Made by a program: the position numbers and the translations under genes | In this document: one piece after another, positions 18,290 through 29,285 of the stretch | Layout of the letters: every line of letters starts with the position of its first letter | How positions within the stretch are numbered: position 1 is the first letter of the stretch | From: Tianweitania sediminis | Lineage (GTDB): Bacteria; Pseudomonadota; Alphaproteobacteria; Rhizobiales; Rhizobiaceae | Direction: 5' to 3' | NCBI RefSeq assembly: GCF_017813335.1 | Contig: NZ_JAGIYY010000001.1 | Span: 744,001 to 808,000, forward strand | Length of the DNA: 64,000 nt | Notes under the pieces: model-generated | The model's input: only the letters and a program-made list of their open reading frames with translations | Database searches by the model: none | Told to the model about the DNA's origin: nothing

Positions 18290-19468
18290 ATGGAAAGCAA
18301 CGGGTCACCAGCGCCGCGCGTGCGCGACATCGATCTTCCCCTCGGTATGAACGTGAACACACGCCCCAAACAGGCCGGATCGCGCCGGCTGCCTCCTGCT
18401 TCAACCGTGTTTTCGGCGCTCATTGTTGTGGCGATGCTCGGCACAGCCACGGCGATCGCCACGCGCGAGCGTCCGTTCCGTTTCCCGGAGCCGGTTGTTG
18501 TGTCTGTTCCGGTCGACGCCACAATCCAAGCCCCGCCGGAACCGGCCGGGACACCGACGGCGCCGTCGGCCGCCGGACCATCGATCATCCGGGCGGAAAC
18601 GCCGAATACGCCGCCGCCAAGCGTCACCATCATCCGCGATCCCAGCCAAACCGTCCAGGACCAGCGCGTGGCGCACCTGCCGGATCGCAGCCTGATCGAG
18701 GAAAGCCCAGACGGGCCGCTTCCGAAGCGGGCTGAAAACGGTCGCCGGCCTTTTGATACCTATGCGCGGCCGTGGTCGGGTGCGCGGGGCGCCAAGATCG
18801 CCCTTGTAATTGGCGGGCTTGGCGTGTCGCAAACCGGGACGCAGGACGCCATCGCAAAGCTCCCCCCGGAAGTCACGCTGGCCTTTGCTTCGGGTGGAAA
18901 CAGCCTGTCGCGCTGGATGCAGGCGGCCCGACAGGCCGGCCATGAACTCGTTCTGCAGGTGCCGCTGGAGCCGTTTGATTATCCCACCGTTGATCCCGGC
19001 CGTGGCACGCTGACTGTGGACGCCACCGCATCCGAGAACATCGCAAACCTTCATTCCGTTCTTGGCCGCATGACGAATTATGTGGGCCTCGTGAACTACA
19101 TGGGCGCTCGCTTTGTTGCCGATGCCGATGCCCTGAAGCCTCTGATGGCCGAACTCGGCACGCGTGGCCTGATGTATCTTGACGATGGCACTTCCGCGCG
19201 CAGCGAAACAGAAGCCGTTTCCCAGGCGCATGGCGTGCCTTTCGCAGCCGCCGACACGCAGATCGACGGAACGCGGGAGCGCGGCGAAATCCTGAAGAAA
19301 CTCGATGAGCTGGAGCGTACCGCCCGGGCGCAGGGTCAGGCGGTGGGCATCGGCTCGGCCTTCGACACGACGGTGGATGCCGTGGCGAGCTGGGTGGCGG
19401 AGGCCAAGAAGCGCGGCATCGAGATCGTTCCGATCAGCGCGGTCGCGCGTGATCCGGAGCGCCGCTAG
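18290..19468 (+). CDS. Divergent polysaccharide deacetylase family protein (YibQ-like)
   Basis: The 392-residue protein has a cytoplasmic start, one membrane anchor (about residues 40-60), a Pro-rich linker (about 75-125) and a C-terminal divergent polysaccharide deacetylase domain (about 160-392). Typical stretches are KIALVIGGLGVSQTGTQDAI, FASGGNSLSRWMQAARQAGH and YVGLVNYMGARFVAD. The position after ctpA and before rppH is conserved in Hyphomicrobiales. The ATG at 18290 is used because the frame upstream overlaps the ctpA terminator. Activity is unproven in this branch. Confidence 0.85.
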   Translation: MESNGSPAPRVRDIDLPLGMNVNTRPKQAGSRRLPPASTVFSALIVVAMLGTATAIATRERPFRFPEPVVVSVPVDATIQAPPEPAGTPTAPSAAGPSIIRAETPNTPPPSVTIIRDPSQTVQDQRVAHLPDRSLIEESPDGPLPKRAENGRRPFDTYARPWSGARGAKIALVIGGLGVSQTGTQDAIAKLPPEVTLAFASGGNSLSRWMQAARQAGHELVLQVPLEPFDYPTVDPGRGTLTVDATASENIANLHSVLGRMTNYVGLVNYMGARFVADADALKPLMAELGTRGLMYLDDGTSARSETEAVSQAHGVPFAAADTQIDGTRERGEILKKLDELERTARAQGQAVGIGSAFDTTVDAVASWVAEAKKRGIEIVPISAVARDPERR

Positions 19469-20355
19469 AAAAGCAGCGAGCGATGCAACGCCACGCCGGC
19501 GCTCACCCCATCGGCGCTCGCCCAAGTGACACTGTGGGCGCCGCGCGCAATATCACCGGCAGCAAAGACGCCTGGCACTGAGGTCGCCTTCCATCCATCG
19601 GTTCGGATGATGCGCCCATGGGGCAGATCGTCCATGGCACAGCCGAGCTGCTCGGCCAAGTCACTGTTGGCGCGCATGCGCGGTGCCACAAACAAGGCGT
19701 CGATCTTGTTCACACGACCGTCCGCCATCTCGACCGCGGAAAGTTCGGTTCCTTTGCCGTGCAAGGCTGCGATCGGGGATGGCTCGATGTGCACGCCGTG
19801 GCCCGTGAGCTCGGCCGACATTATTGGATCGAGTTCGGCTCCGTTCAGGTAAAGCGTTGTCGGTCCCCAGTCGGTCACCAAATGCGCCTGGTGCGCCGAC
19901 ATCGGCGATGAATAGAGAACGCCGAGCTGCTTTCCTCCAAACTCGAAGCCGTGGCAGTAGGGACAGTGGATCACGGATCGGCCCCAGCGTTCTGCGAGCC
20001 CCCGAAGGTCCGGAAGGTCGTCCGAAATCCCGTAAGCCAGCACAAGGCGCAGCGCCTGAACTTCCTCGCCATCGTCCAGCTTGATCGCGAAACCGTCGCC
20101 TCTCGCCTCGGCCGACACGACACGGCCATCCACGAAGTCAACGGTTGGATAGGTCAGGACCTGCTTCCGGGCCGCCTGGAGGATCGCCTCCGGCTCGCTG
20201 CCGTCCTGCGTTAGAAAGCCGTGCGAATGCGCCGCGAAGCGATTGCGTGGCGAGCCCGCGTCGATCACGCGCACATTGCGGCGTGCTCGAGCGATATAGG
20301 TGGCGGCGGAAAGGCCCGCGAAACTACCGCCGATCACGATGGCATCAAGATGCAT
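19465..20355 (-). CDS. Thioredoxin reductase-like FAD/NAD(P) oxidoreductase
   Basis: The 296-residue flavoprotein starts with an FAD-binding motif (DAIVIGGSFAGLSAATYIAR), has a CxxC redox centre (IHCPYCHGFEFG) and ends with a second FAD contact (PGVFAAGDIARGAHSVTWA). This is the short thioredoxin-reductase-like class. The second nucleotide-binding region (LGVLYSSPMSAHQAHLV) lacks an obvious GxGxxA, so use of NADPH is uncertain. The start ATG 20355 overlaps the end of the Rrf2 gene by 11 nt, so both form one unit. It is convergent with the yibQ-like gene, sharing 4 bp at the stops. Confidence 0.88.
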   Translation of the reverse strand: MHLDAIVIGGSFAGLSAATYIARARRNVRVIDAGSPRNRFAAHSHGFLTQDGSEPEAILQAARKQVLTYPTVDFVDGRVVSAEARGDGFAIKLDDGEEVQALRLVLAYGISDDLPDLRGLAERWGRSVIHCPYCHGFEFGGKQLGVLYSSPMSAHQAHLVTDWGPTTLYLNGAELDPIMSAELTGHGVHIEPSPIAALHGKGTELSAVEMADGRVNKIDALFVAPRMRANSDLAEQLGCAMDDLPHGRIIRTDGWKATSVPGVFAAGDIARGAHSVTWASADGVSAGVALHRSLLF

Positions 20356-20809
20356 GAGCTGTCTCCAAATCGAACTGACCGCCTCGTTGCTTGAGGCGCC
20401 CATGGAAATCCGCGCTGAGCGCGGCAAGCGTGACGTCACCCAGTCGCGAAAGCAGCAGCGCCTCCGCATCTGCGAAGGCGCTGGACAGGGCCGCATTCAC
20501 CGCCTGTTCCACCAGACACCCCGGCGACTCCGTGCGATTGCCGATCGCCAGCAGGGTAGGTTGGCCGACCGCATCGTAGATGTCGCGGAGCGTGACCTCC
20601 TCCAGGTCGCAGGCCAGCATCCAGCCGCCGCCATGGCCCTTCTCGGATGTGACGTACCCTTCATCCCGCAGGCCTGCCATGATCCGACGGATCACTGCGG
20701 GGTTGGTGCTCATCGCCGTCGCCAAGCGCTCGGACGTGATCGATTCCGACTGTTCCGCCATGTGGAGGAGCACGTGAAGGATGCCCGAAAGCTTGCTGTC
20801 GCGTTTCAT
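20345..20809 (-). CDS. Rrf2-family transcriptional regulator
   Basis: The 154-residue protein has the Rrf2 winged helix (ERLATAMSTNPAVIRRIMAG) with the wing YVTSEKGHGGGWMLA. The three clustered Cys of iron-sulfur members (IscR, NsrR) are absent; only single Cys residues at LACDL and GCLVE are visible. It therefore belongs with YwnA-like members that sense by other means, possibly a thiol. It probably controls itself and the overlapping flavoprotein through the palindrome at its start codon. Confidence 0.9.
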   Translation of the reverse strand: MKRDSKLSGILHVLLHMAEQSESITSERLATAMSTNPAVIRRIMAGLRDEGYVTSEKGHGGGWMLACDLEEVTLRDIYDAVGQPTLLAIGNRTESPGCLVEQAVNAALSSAFADAEALLLSRLGDVTLAALSADFHGRLKQRGGQFDLETAHAS

Positions 20810-20829
20810 GTAACTTCAATTAGTACATG
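20807..20829. promoter_or_regulatory. Candidate Rrf2 operator overlapping the Rrf2 gene start
   Basis: The arms CATGTA (20807-20812) and TACATG (20824-20829) are perfect inverted repeats with an 11-nt AT-rich centre. One arm includes the start codon of the Rrf2 gene. Spacing and AT content fit a dimeric winged-helix repressor site and suggest autoregulation. Confidence 0.5.
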
Positions 20830-20907
20830 AAATTGGTCGCGTCAAGCAGGGTGTCTTTCAAGCCCGTTCCACTCGCTCTATGAAGCGCAAAACGGAGTGC
20901 CACCGCC

Positions 20908-21441
20908 ATGTCGAAGAAGTCCACGGTTTCCCCCGAAAGCCTGCCCTATCGTCCCTGCGTCGGCGTCATGGTGCTGAACAAGGCCGGCAAGGTCTGGGCG
21001 GGGCGTCGCATTCCGGAAGAAGACGGCGAGATGGCCGGCACGGACAGGCTGTGGCAGATGCCGCAAGGCGGCATTGACGCGGGCGAGGACCCGCTGCCGG
21101 CCGCCTTGCGAGAAGTCTATGAAGAAACGGGAATGAAAAGCCTGGATCTCATGGCGGAAGCGCCGCACTGGATCAACTACGACTTGCCACCGCATCTGGT
21201 GGGCGTGGCGTTCAAGGGGCGCTTTCGCGGCCAAACGCAGCGCTGGTTTGCTTTCCGATTCACCGGCGACGAAAGCGAGATCCAGGTCAACCCGCCGCCG
21301 GGCGGTCACACACCGGAGTTCGATGCCTGGGCCTGGAAGGACATGGCGGAGCTGCCGGATCTGATCGTGCCCTTCAAGCGCTCGGTTTACCTGCAGGTGG
21401 TGGAGGTTTTCCGCACCCTCGCCAACCAGCCCGCCGGTTGA
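20908..21441 (+). CDS. rppH: RNA pyrophosphohydrolase
   Basis: This 177-residue Nudix enzyme has a complete Nudix box ([20 protein letters not shown] followed by TGM) after [20 protein letters not shown] and LWQMPQGG. It removes pyrophosphate from the 5' end of mRNA and so starts RNase E-dependent decay. In many Hyphomicrobiales it follows ctpA and the yibQ-like gene directly. Here the flavoprotein/Rrf2 pair lies between them. Confidence 0.95.
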   Translation: MSKKSTVSPESLPYRPCVGVMVLNKAGKVWAGRRIPEEDGEMAGTDRLWQMPQGGIDAGEDPLPAALREVYEETGMKSLDLMAEAPHWINYDLPPHLVGVAFKGRFRGQTQRWFAFRFTGDESEIQVNPPPGGHTPEFDAWAWKDMAELPDLIVPFKRSVYLQVVEVFRTLANQPAG

Positions 21442-22362
21442 TCACGCGCCGTTCTCGACTGCTTTTGGCTGCGGTTCGCCGGATGATCGGCAGTAGGTCT
21501 GGTATTGCTGAACGAGGTAGTCGTACACCGTCTTGATCCTCGGCGTGCGGCGGAGGTCTTCATGCGTCACGATCCAGATCGGCAGCTCATGCACGACGGT
21601 CTCGGGGAGCACCGGCACCAGGTCTGCGTGGCGCAAGCCGACCGGGCGCTGCAGGACACCGATGCCAAGACCTGAGCGGATGGCGGTGAACTGCGCCGGG
21701 TGGCTGTCGGTGCGCAGCCCGAACGCCTGCCGCCCCACCTTCGGAGCGAAGGCTTCCACCACTGCGAGATCTGCTTGCGCCCGATCGGGACCGATCAGGT
21801 CGTGCTGTGTCAGCTCTTCGGGGGATTGCGGCAATCCCTTGCGGGCGACGTAGTCGACATGCGCAAAGAAGCTCAGCGGCACTGTGCCGACCTGACGCGC
21901 CACAAGGGCGGCCTGCTTGGGCCGGTTCATGCGAATGGCGATGTCCGCTTCCTGACCCAGGAGGTCGACCAGACTGTTGGATATCGCCAGTTCCATTGCA
22001 AGCTTCGGGTGCGCTTGGCGGAGGTCGCGAAGCATTGGCGGCAGGACAAAGGTCCCCATGAAGTCCGAGGCACTGAGCCGGATCGACCCGGTCAATGTTC
22101 CGGGCTGGCCAGAAGCGCTCCGGAAAAAGGCTTCCGAAGCCAGATGCATGGTTCTGACATGCGCCGCAAGTTCGCGGGCCTGCTCCGTCGGGATCAGCCC
22201 GTTGGGTGCACGGATGAACAAGGCTGTGCCAGTGGCATGTTCCAGCGCTTCGATGCGGTGGCGCACGGTTGGCTGGGTCAGCCGAAGCTGGCGCGCAGCC
22301 GCTGACAGGCTGCCCGTTTCCACCACGGCAAGGAAGGCTTGCTGGTCACCCCATGCGGCCAT
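21442..22362 (-). CDS. LysR-family transcriptional regulator
   Basis: The 306-residue protein has an N-terminal HTH (about residues 5-65, GSLSAAARQLRLTQPTVRHR) and an effector-binding domain. Its stop directly abuts the rppH stop. It is divergent from the NmrA-like gene with 109 bp between starts, so that gene is the likely target. The inducer is unknown. Confidence 0.9.
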   Translation of the reverse strand: MAAWGDQQAFLAVVETGSLSAAARQLRLTQPTVRHRIEALEHATGTALFIRAPNGLIPTEQARELAAHVRTMHLASEAFFRSASGQPGTLTGSIRLSASDFMGTFVLPPMLRDLRQAHPKLAMELAISNSLVDLLGQEADIAIRMNRPKQAALVARQVGTVPLSFFAHVDYVARKGLPQSPEELTQHDLIGPDRAQADLAVVEAFAPKVGRQAFGLRTDSHPAQFTAIRSGLGIGVLQRPVGLRHADLVPVLPETVVHELPIWIVTHEDLRRTPRIKTVYDYLVQQYQTYCRSSGEPQPKAVENGA

Positions 22363-22471
22363 GGCCGAATGCCTCTCGCTGATCGTTTTTCTTTAAGCAG
22401 TTCGGCAGCTTTCATCAATTCCTTGTTGGCCGGAGAGCGATCATCCTTTTTGGACGAAATGGAGATCGATC

Positions 22472-23470
22472 ATGGCTGAGAAAGCAAGAACAGCTCTGGT
22501 GCTTGGCGCCACGGGTGGCGTCGGCGGTGCAGTAACAAGGGCGCTGCTCGCAGATGGGTGGGAGGTTTGCGCCTTGGTGCGAGATCCCAAAACAACTGTG
22601 CTTAGCTGGCGCGGGCAACAACCCCGTTGGATTGCAGGGGATGCGATGGAGGCCGACGCTGTGCTTCGCGCGGCGGAGGGCGTGGGTGTCATGTTCCATG
22701 GGGTAAACCCGCCCGGCTACCGCGATTGGGACAAGCTCGTGCTGCCGATGATCGACAACACCATTGCCGCCGCAATCGCCAACAACGCTCGCATCGTCCT
22801 GCCGGGCACCATCTACAATTTCAATCCCGAGCAGGTCGCGGTGATCAACGAAGACAGCCCGCAGCAGCCCTCAAGCCGCAAGGGCAAGATCCGCCGGGAG
22901 ATGGAGCATCGCCTGGAGCGAGCTTCCGCGACAACGCCGGTGCTGATCCTGCGCGCTGGTGACTTCTTCGGCGCGGATGCCCGACAAAGCTGGTTTACCC
23001 AGGCGATGGCGCCCGGCGGAGCGCCGCTGAAGCGCATCCTAAAACCGGTGGTTGGCCGCAGCGGGCATGCCTGGGCTTACCTGCCGGATCTTGCGAGCAC
23101 CTTTGTGCAACTCATGAACATGGGCAGTGCCCTGCGGCCCTTTGAACGGGTGCAGTTCGAGGGGGTGTGGGACGCCGACGGCACAATGATGGTGGAAGCG
23201 ATCCGGAGTGTCGTGGCCAAGCGAATGCCGGTGTGGGGCTTTCCCTGGTGGGCGATGGGCCTTGCGGCGCCGTTCGGCGGCTTCCCTCGGGAAGCCTGGG
23301 AACTGCGCACTCATTGGCAGCATTCCATGCGGCTCGACAACCAGCGGCTCCTTGCCCTCCTCGGGAAAGAACCTCGCACGCCGCTGCTCCAAGCGGTCCA
23401 CGCAACGCTTGTTGGCACTGGCGCACTGCCTCAAGACGCGCCGTCGCACCAAGCTTTGCTGGCCGCCTGA
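22472..23470 (+). CDS. NAD(P)-dependent oxidoreductase, NmrA/atypical-SDR-like
   Basis: The 332-residue protein opens with a Rossmann dinucleotide motif (ALVLGATGGVGGAVTRALLA), as in atypical SDRs that act as epimerases, reductases or redox sensors. Further family features are VLPGTIYNFNPEQ in the position of the active-site region and LILRAGDFFGADARQSWF. The classical SDR YxxxK is not evident, so enzymatic activity cannot be assumed. GGAGATCGATC precedes the ATG. Regulated presumably by the divergent LysR. Confidence 0.78.
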   Translation: MAEKARTALVLGATGGVGGAVTRALLADGWEVCALVRDPKTTVLSWRGQQPRWIAGDAMEADAVLRAAEGVGVMFHGVNPPGYRDWDKLVLPMIDNTIAAAIANNARIVLPGTIYNFNPEQVAVINEDSPQQPSSRKGKIRREMEHRLERASATTPVLILRAGDFFGADARQSWFTQAMAPGGAPLKRILKPVVGRSGHAWAYLPDLASTFVQLMNMGSALRPFERVQFEGVWDADGTMMVEAIRSVVAKRMPVWGFPWWAMGLAAPFGGFPREAWELRTHWQHSMRLDNQRLLALLGKEPRTPLLQAVHATLVGTGALPQDAPSHQALLAA

Positions 23471-23478
23471 GGCTCCGC

Positions 23479-24495
23479 TCAGTCTTTCGCAGTCGCCTCG
23501 ACAAGCGCTTCCCCGACGCGCTTGGGGCCGGGGAAGTAATCCCACTCGTGAATGTGGGGGTAGGGCGTGTCCCACCCCGTGACCCGCAGAACAGGCTTTT
23601 CCAAGTGGTAGAAGCAGCGCTCCTGCACCTGAGCGGCGAGTTCGGCGCCGAAGCCTGAGGTGCGGGTTGCTTCGTGGATCACCACGCAGCGACCGGTCTT
23701 TTCCACCGACTGCACGATCGTATCGATATCGAGCGGCACGAGCGTGCGGAGATCAATGATCTCGGCGTCAATCCCGGTGTCTTGCGCCGCCGCTTCCGCG
23801 ACATGCACCATGGTGCCGTAGGCCAGAACCGTCACGGCACTGCCTTCCCGGCGCACCACGGCCTTGCCGATGGGGACGGTGTAATGCTCGTCCGGCACGT
23901 CCGACAGCGGGTGCTTTGACCAGGGCACGACCGGGCGATCGTAGTGGCCATCGAACGGGCCGTTGTACAACCGCTTGGGTTCCAGGAAGATCACCGGATC
24001 CTCGTCCTCGATGGCCGCGATCAGGAGGCCTTTTGCATCGTGGGGGTTCGACGGGATCACCGTTTTCAAACCGGCCACATGGGTGAACAGCGCTTCCGGG
24101 CTTTGGCTGTGCGTTTGCGCGCCGAAGATGCCGCCGCCGCAAGGCATGCGCACCACCATCGATGCCGTGAAGTCATTGGCCGAGCGGAAGCGCAGGCGCG
24201 CCGCTTCCGACACGATCTGGTCGTAGGCAGGGTACATGTAATCGGCAAATTGGATCTCGGCGATCGGCCGCAGTCCATAGGCGGCCATGCCAACGGCGGC
24301 ACCGACAATGCCCGTTTCGGAGATCGGCGTATCAAAGCAGCGCGAGGCGCCATACTTCTTCTGCAAACCTTCCGTGCAGCGGAATACGCCGCCAAAGAAG
24401 CCGACGTCCTCGCCGAAAACAACCACCCGCTCGTCGCGCTCCATGGACACATCCATGGCGCTGCGGATCGCTTCAATCATGGTCCTGCTTGGCAT
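23479..24495 (-). CDS. bkdA2: Branched-chain 2-oxoacid dehydrogenase E1 beta subunit
   Basis: The 338-residue protein is the beta chain of a thiamine-diphosphate E1 component. Motifs: VVVFGEDVGFFGGVFR, FDTPISETGIVGAAVGMA, IAEIQFADYMYPAYDQIV and DLRTLVPLDIDTI. The vocabulary is that of the branched-chain 2-oxoacid complex rather than pyruvate dehydrogenase. It starts 3 nt after the E1 alpha stop. No E2 or E3 gene follows; the next gene is convergent 8 bp away, so the core of the complex must be encoded elsewhere. Confidence 0.9.
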   Translation of the reverse strand: MPSRTMIEAIRSAMDVSMERDERVVVFGEDVGFFGGVFRCTEGLQKKYGASRCFDTPISETGIVGAAVGMAAYGLRPIAEIQFADYMYPAYDQIVSEAARLRFRSANDFTASMVVRMPCGGGIFGAQTHSQSPEALFTHVAGLKTVIPSNPHDAKGLLIAAIEDEDPVIFLEPKRLYNGPFDGHYDRPVVPWSKHPLSDVPDEHYTVPIGKAVVRREGSAVTVLAYGTMVHVAEAAAQDTGIDAEIIDLRTLVPLDIDTIVQSVEKTGRCVVIHEATRTSGFGAELAAQVQERCFYHLEKPVLRVTGWDTPYPHIHEWDYFPGPKRVGEALVEATAKD

Positions 24496-24498
24496 GGA

Positions 24499-26425
<1,927 letters not shown>

Positions 26426-26435
26426 GCGAAAACGA

Positions 26436-26460
26436 AAAGGGCTCCCGCAAGGAGCCCTTT
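26436..26460. terminator. Bidirectional intrinsic terminator between bkdR and leuB
   Basis: The stem AAAGGGCTCC (26436-26445) / GGAGCCCTTT (26451-26460) has a 5-nt loop. The A-rich left and T-rich right arms let it serve both convergent genes. Confidence 0.85.
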
Positions 26461-26470
26461 CAGTGGGTGG

Positions 26471-27580
26471 TCAGGCCGCAGCCTGATATTTGGCGATGAT
26501 CGCCTCGCCCATTTCGGTCGTGCCGACTTGGCGCATGCCGTCCGACATGATGTCGCCGGTGCGCAGACCGTCTTCCAGAACTGCCGCAATGGCCGTCTCG
26601 AGGCGGTCGGCTTCCGCCGTCATCTCGAAAGAATAGCGCAGGCACATCGCGAAGGACGCGATCATGGCGATCGGGTTGGCGATGCCCTTGCCGGCGATGT
26701 CCGGCGCCGAGCCATGCACCGGCTCGTAAAGAGCCTTGCGCTTGCCGGTTTTTGGGTCCGGCGCGCCGAGCGAGGCGGACGGCAGCATGCCGAGAGAGCC
26801 CGTGAGCATGGCAGCCACGTCCGAAAGCATGTCGCCGAACAGATTGTCGCAGACAATCACGTCGAACTGCTTGGGCCAGCGCACGAGCTGCATGCCGCCC
26901 GCATCGGCGAGCATATGATCGAGCTTTACATCCGAGTACCGCGCCTTGTGGGTTGCGGTCACGACCTCATTCCACAGCACGCCGGACTTCATGACGTTGC
27001 GCTTTTCCATGGAGGTGACGTGGTTCTTGCGGGTGCGGGCAAGCTCAAACGCCACGCCGGCGATGCGCTCAATTTCGAACGTGTCATAAACCTGCGTATC
27101 GATCGCGCGCTTCTGGCCATTGCCGAGATCGGTGATCGTTTTCGGCTCGCCGAAATAAACGCCGCCGGTGAGTTCGCGCAGGATCAAGATATCCAGGCCC
27201 TCGATCACCTCCTGCTTCAGCGAAGAGGAGGAGGCGAGCGCCGGGTAGCAGATCGCCGGGCGCAGGTTGGCGAACAAATCCATGTCCTTGCGCAACCGCA
27301 GCAGCCCGGCTTCGGGGCGAACCTCATAGGGCACGCCGTCCCACTTCGGACCGCCGACGGCGCCAAACAGCACCGCGTCCGCAGCCATGGCCCTCGCGAC
27401 GTCCGCTTCGGCGATTGCTGCGCCATGCGCGTCATAGGCGCAGCCGCCGACCAGCGCTTCTTCGGTCTCGAAGGTTACGCTGCCGGTCTTGTTCATGACC
27501 GCGATGAGCTTCTTGACCTCCGCCATGGCTTCGGGGCCGATGCCGTCGCCGGCGAGAAGAAGAAGCTTGTGCGTGGTCAT
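26471..27580 (-). CDS. leuB: 3-isopropylmalate dehydrogenase
   Basis: The 369-residue protein has the isocitrate/isopropylmalate dehydrogenase pattern: [20 protein letters not shown] at the start, [20 protein letters not shown], and the cofactor stretch [19 protein letters not shown] typical of NAD-linked LeuB. It oxidises and decarboxylates 3-isopropylmalate in leucine synthesis. It is the last of the minus-strand series leuD, DUF6311 gene, leuB, with 76 bp from the DUF6311 stop. Confidence 0.97.
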   Translation of the reverse strand: MTTHKLLLLAGDGIGPEAMAEVKKLIAVMNKTGSVTFETEEALVGGCAYDAHGAAIAEADVARAMAADAVLFGAVGGPKWDGVPYEVRPEAGLLRLRKDMDLFANLRPAICYPALASSSSLKQEVIEGLDILILRELTGGVYFGEPKTITDLGNGQKRAIDTQVYDTFEIERIAGVAFELARTRKNHVTSMEKRNVMKSGVLWNEVVTATHKARYSDVKLDHMLADAGGMQLVRWPKQFDVIVCDNLFGDMLSDVAAMLTGSLGMLPSASLGAPDPKTGKRKALYEPVHGSAPDIAGKGIANPIAMIASFAMCLRYSFEMTAEADRLETAIAAVLEDGLRTGDIMSDGMRQVGTTEMGEAIIAKYQAAA

Positions 27581-27656
27581 GAGAGGATGTCCTTGGTTCG
27601 GCGGGATGGATGTTTGCTAGCGGGCAGGGCTGCGCGACGCAAGGGCAGGCTGCACG

Positions 27657-29135
27657 TCACAAAAGACACAATTCGAATTCCGTCCAGCGGGTACGACTTC
27701 GGCACGAGCTTTCCGGGTGTGACGCGGGATAGATAAAGAGATCTCCTGGGCCGGCGTCCTGCTTGCCTCGACGGGCGGCAACCTCATCCGGATTGCGGCG
27801 CGCGGAATGAACCAGCCGGAACTCTTTGGCACCGGCTTCTGTCAACAGGAAGTCGAGGATCTGCTGCTTCTCGAGATCTGTTTCGCTTTCGATGTCGCGG
27901 TAGACCTTTCCCGACCATCCGCCATTGGCCAGCAGCGCGTTCACCTGCTCGCGCGCGATGTGGATTGCGGTCCGCTCCGCATCTTTTGGCCCTTGCCTGC
28001 CTGCGAGAACCACATCAGCGGCCTGTGCCGCCAGAACGGTGGTCGCAAGAAGAAGTGCCAAGGCGCCGGGCCGTTTGATGCTGCCGACCATCAGTCCGGC
28101 GAGTAAGATCAGGCTGTAGGCGAGCGGCGTGCCGAAGCGGCCGGCGGCGCGGAAGCGACCGTAGAGCGGCTCGAGAAAGTCAGGCACAGGCAGCGACAGA
28201 AGAACGCTTCCGGCCACACGAAGGCTGAAAACCAGGCCGAAAAGATAAAGGATCATGCCCGCCAGCAAGAGAAGCCGAAGTCGGCGGCTGCGGAGGTGGT
28301 GCCAGACGCGCACCCGGTAATCTTTGGAAGCCGCGTAGCACGCAGAACCGCAGAGCAAGGCGAGCCAGGCTCCAGCTCCCAAGAAGATGAAGCTGTCGCC
28401 TTGTGCTTCCACGAGAGGGAAAAGCGGCGGAAACACACCCCACCCAAAGCTTTGAGCCAGCGCGAGAATGTCGAGGCTGAACGGCTTCGCGCTGCCCAGC
28501 CGCGTGTCAAAGCCTGCAAAGGCGCCGATGATCCAAAGCAGCAAGGCCGGGAAGGCGAAAACCAGAAGCGTTGCGGCGTAGCGTCGTTGCGCCAACAGGA
28601 AAACGAGGATGATCGATGCTGCCATCGCCCCGAGGTAACCGTGCGACCAAGTCGCGAAGGCCAACGCGGGGAGGAACTCCCACCGACGCGCCGCTGACGC
28701 ACCATCCCGCTTGCTCTTGAGCGGAACCGCTGTCATCGCCCACAACACGACCCAATGGGAAGAGAGCGCCACGTGCTGGGGCCCGATCAAGCGCACCGGC
28801 ATGATCAGGCAGAATACAAGCAGGCCGGTGATCAGCCACCTCGTGAGGGGTGTTTCGCTTATGCTTCCCGCCAGTCGAGCGGCAAACAAGGCGAACAGGA
28901 GAAAGTTGATCAGAACGATGTCGTGCAGCGACGGTGCTGGCAGCCCGAGGCCGTGCAAGCCTTTCGCTGCCAGAGCGTACCAGGGTGCGCCATCGCTGAA
29001 GAAAATATTGACGCCGCCGAAATGCGGATTGGCGCCGAGCGGCCAATGCCAGCCATCCCGCGCAAAGAATTGGAAGGCCGCCGCGGCATTGGCATAGTCG
29101 CTCACACCAACAAGATCGCCCCGCAGGATCGCCAA
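27657..29135 (-). CDS. DUF6311-like polytopic membrane protein (start unresolved)
   Basis: This multi-spanning protein (492 residues from TTG 29135, about nine to ten helices) has the luminal-loop signature of DUF6311/glycosyltransferase-like proteins: SDYANAAAAFQFFARDGWHW and then FSDGAPWYALAAK. A soluble C-terminal tail (about 390-492) follows. The frame remains open to 29264 and encodes another hydrophobic helix (GALFLGIVAAWLALG) just before TTG 29135. No ATG/GTG/TTG exists upstream in frame, and the leuD terminator lies inside this extension. The start is therefore either TTG 29135 without the first helix, a non-standard codon, or the gene has lost its 5' end. Lies between leuD and leuB without a metabolic link. 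Confidence 0.65.
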   Translation of the reverse strand: MAILRGDLVGVSDYANAAAAFQFFARDGWHWPLGANPHFGGVNIFFSDGAPWYALAAKGLHGLGLPAPSLHDIVLINFLLFALFAARLAGSISETPLTRWLITGLLVFCLIMPVRLIGPQHVALSSHWVVLWAMTAVPLKSKRDGASAARRWEFLPALAFATWSHGYLGAMAASIILVFLLAQRRYAATLLVFAFPALLLWIIGAFAGFDTRLGSAKPFSLDILALAQSFGWGVFPPLFPLVEAQGDSFIFLGAGAWLALLCGSACYAASKDYRVRVWHHLRSRRLRLLLLAGMILYLFGLVFSLRVAGSVLLSLPVPDFLEPLYGRFRAAGRFGTPLAYSLILLAGLMVGSIKRPGALALLLATTVLAAQAADVVLAGRQGPKDAERTAIHIAREQVNALLANGGWSGKVYRDIESETDLEKQQILDFLLTEAGAKEFRLVHSARRNPDEVAARRGKQDAGPGDLFIYPASHPESSCRSRTRWTEFELCLL

Positions 29136-29175
29136 CGGGGAGCCGAGTGCAAGCCAGGCCGCTACGATGCCAAGG

Positions 29176-29201
29176 AAAAGGGCTCCAACAGGTTGGAGCC
29201 C
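29176..29201 (-). terminator. Intrinsic terminator after leuD
   Basis: A 9-bp stem, GGGCTCCAA (29180-29188) with TTGGAGCCC (29193-29201), is followed on the minus strand by TTTT (29179-29176). It lies 85 nt past the leuD stop and overlaps the 5' extension of the next reading frame. Confidence 0.75.
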
Positions 29202-29285
29202 AGTCCCATGCGCAAGCTTAGGGAGCGGATTTCCGTTTATAAGCGCCGCCCATGCTTGGTCGCATCAAACCTTGAGGGTAGGCGC

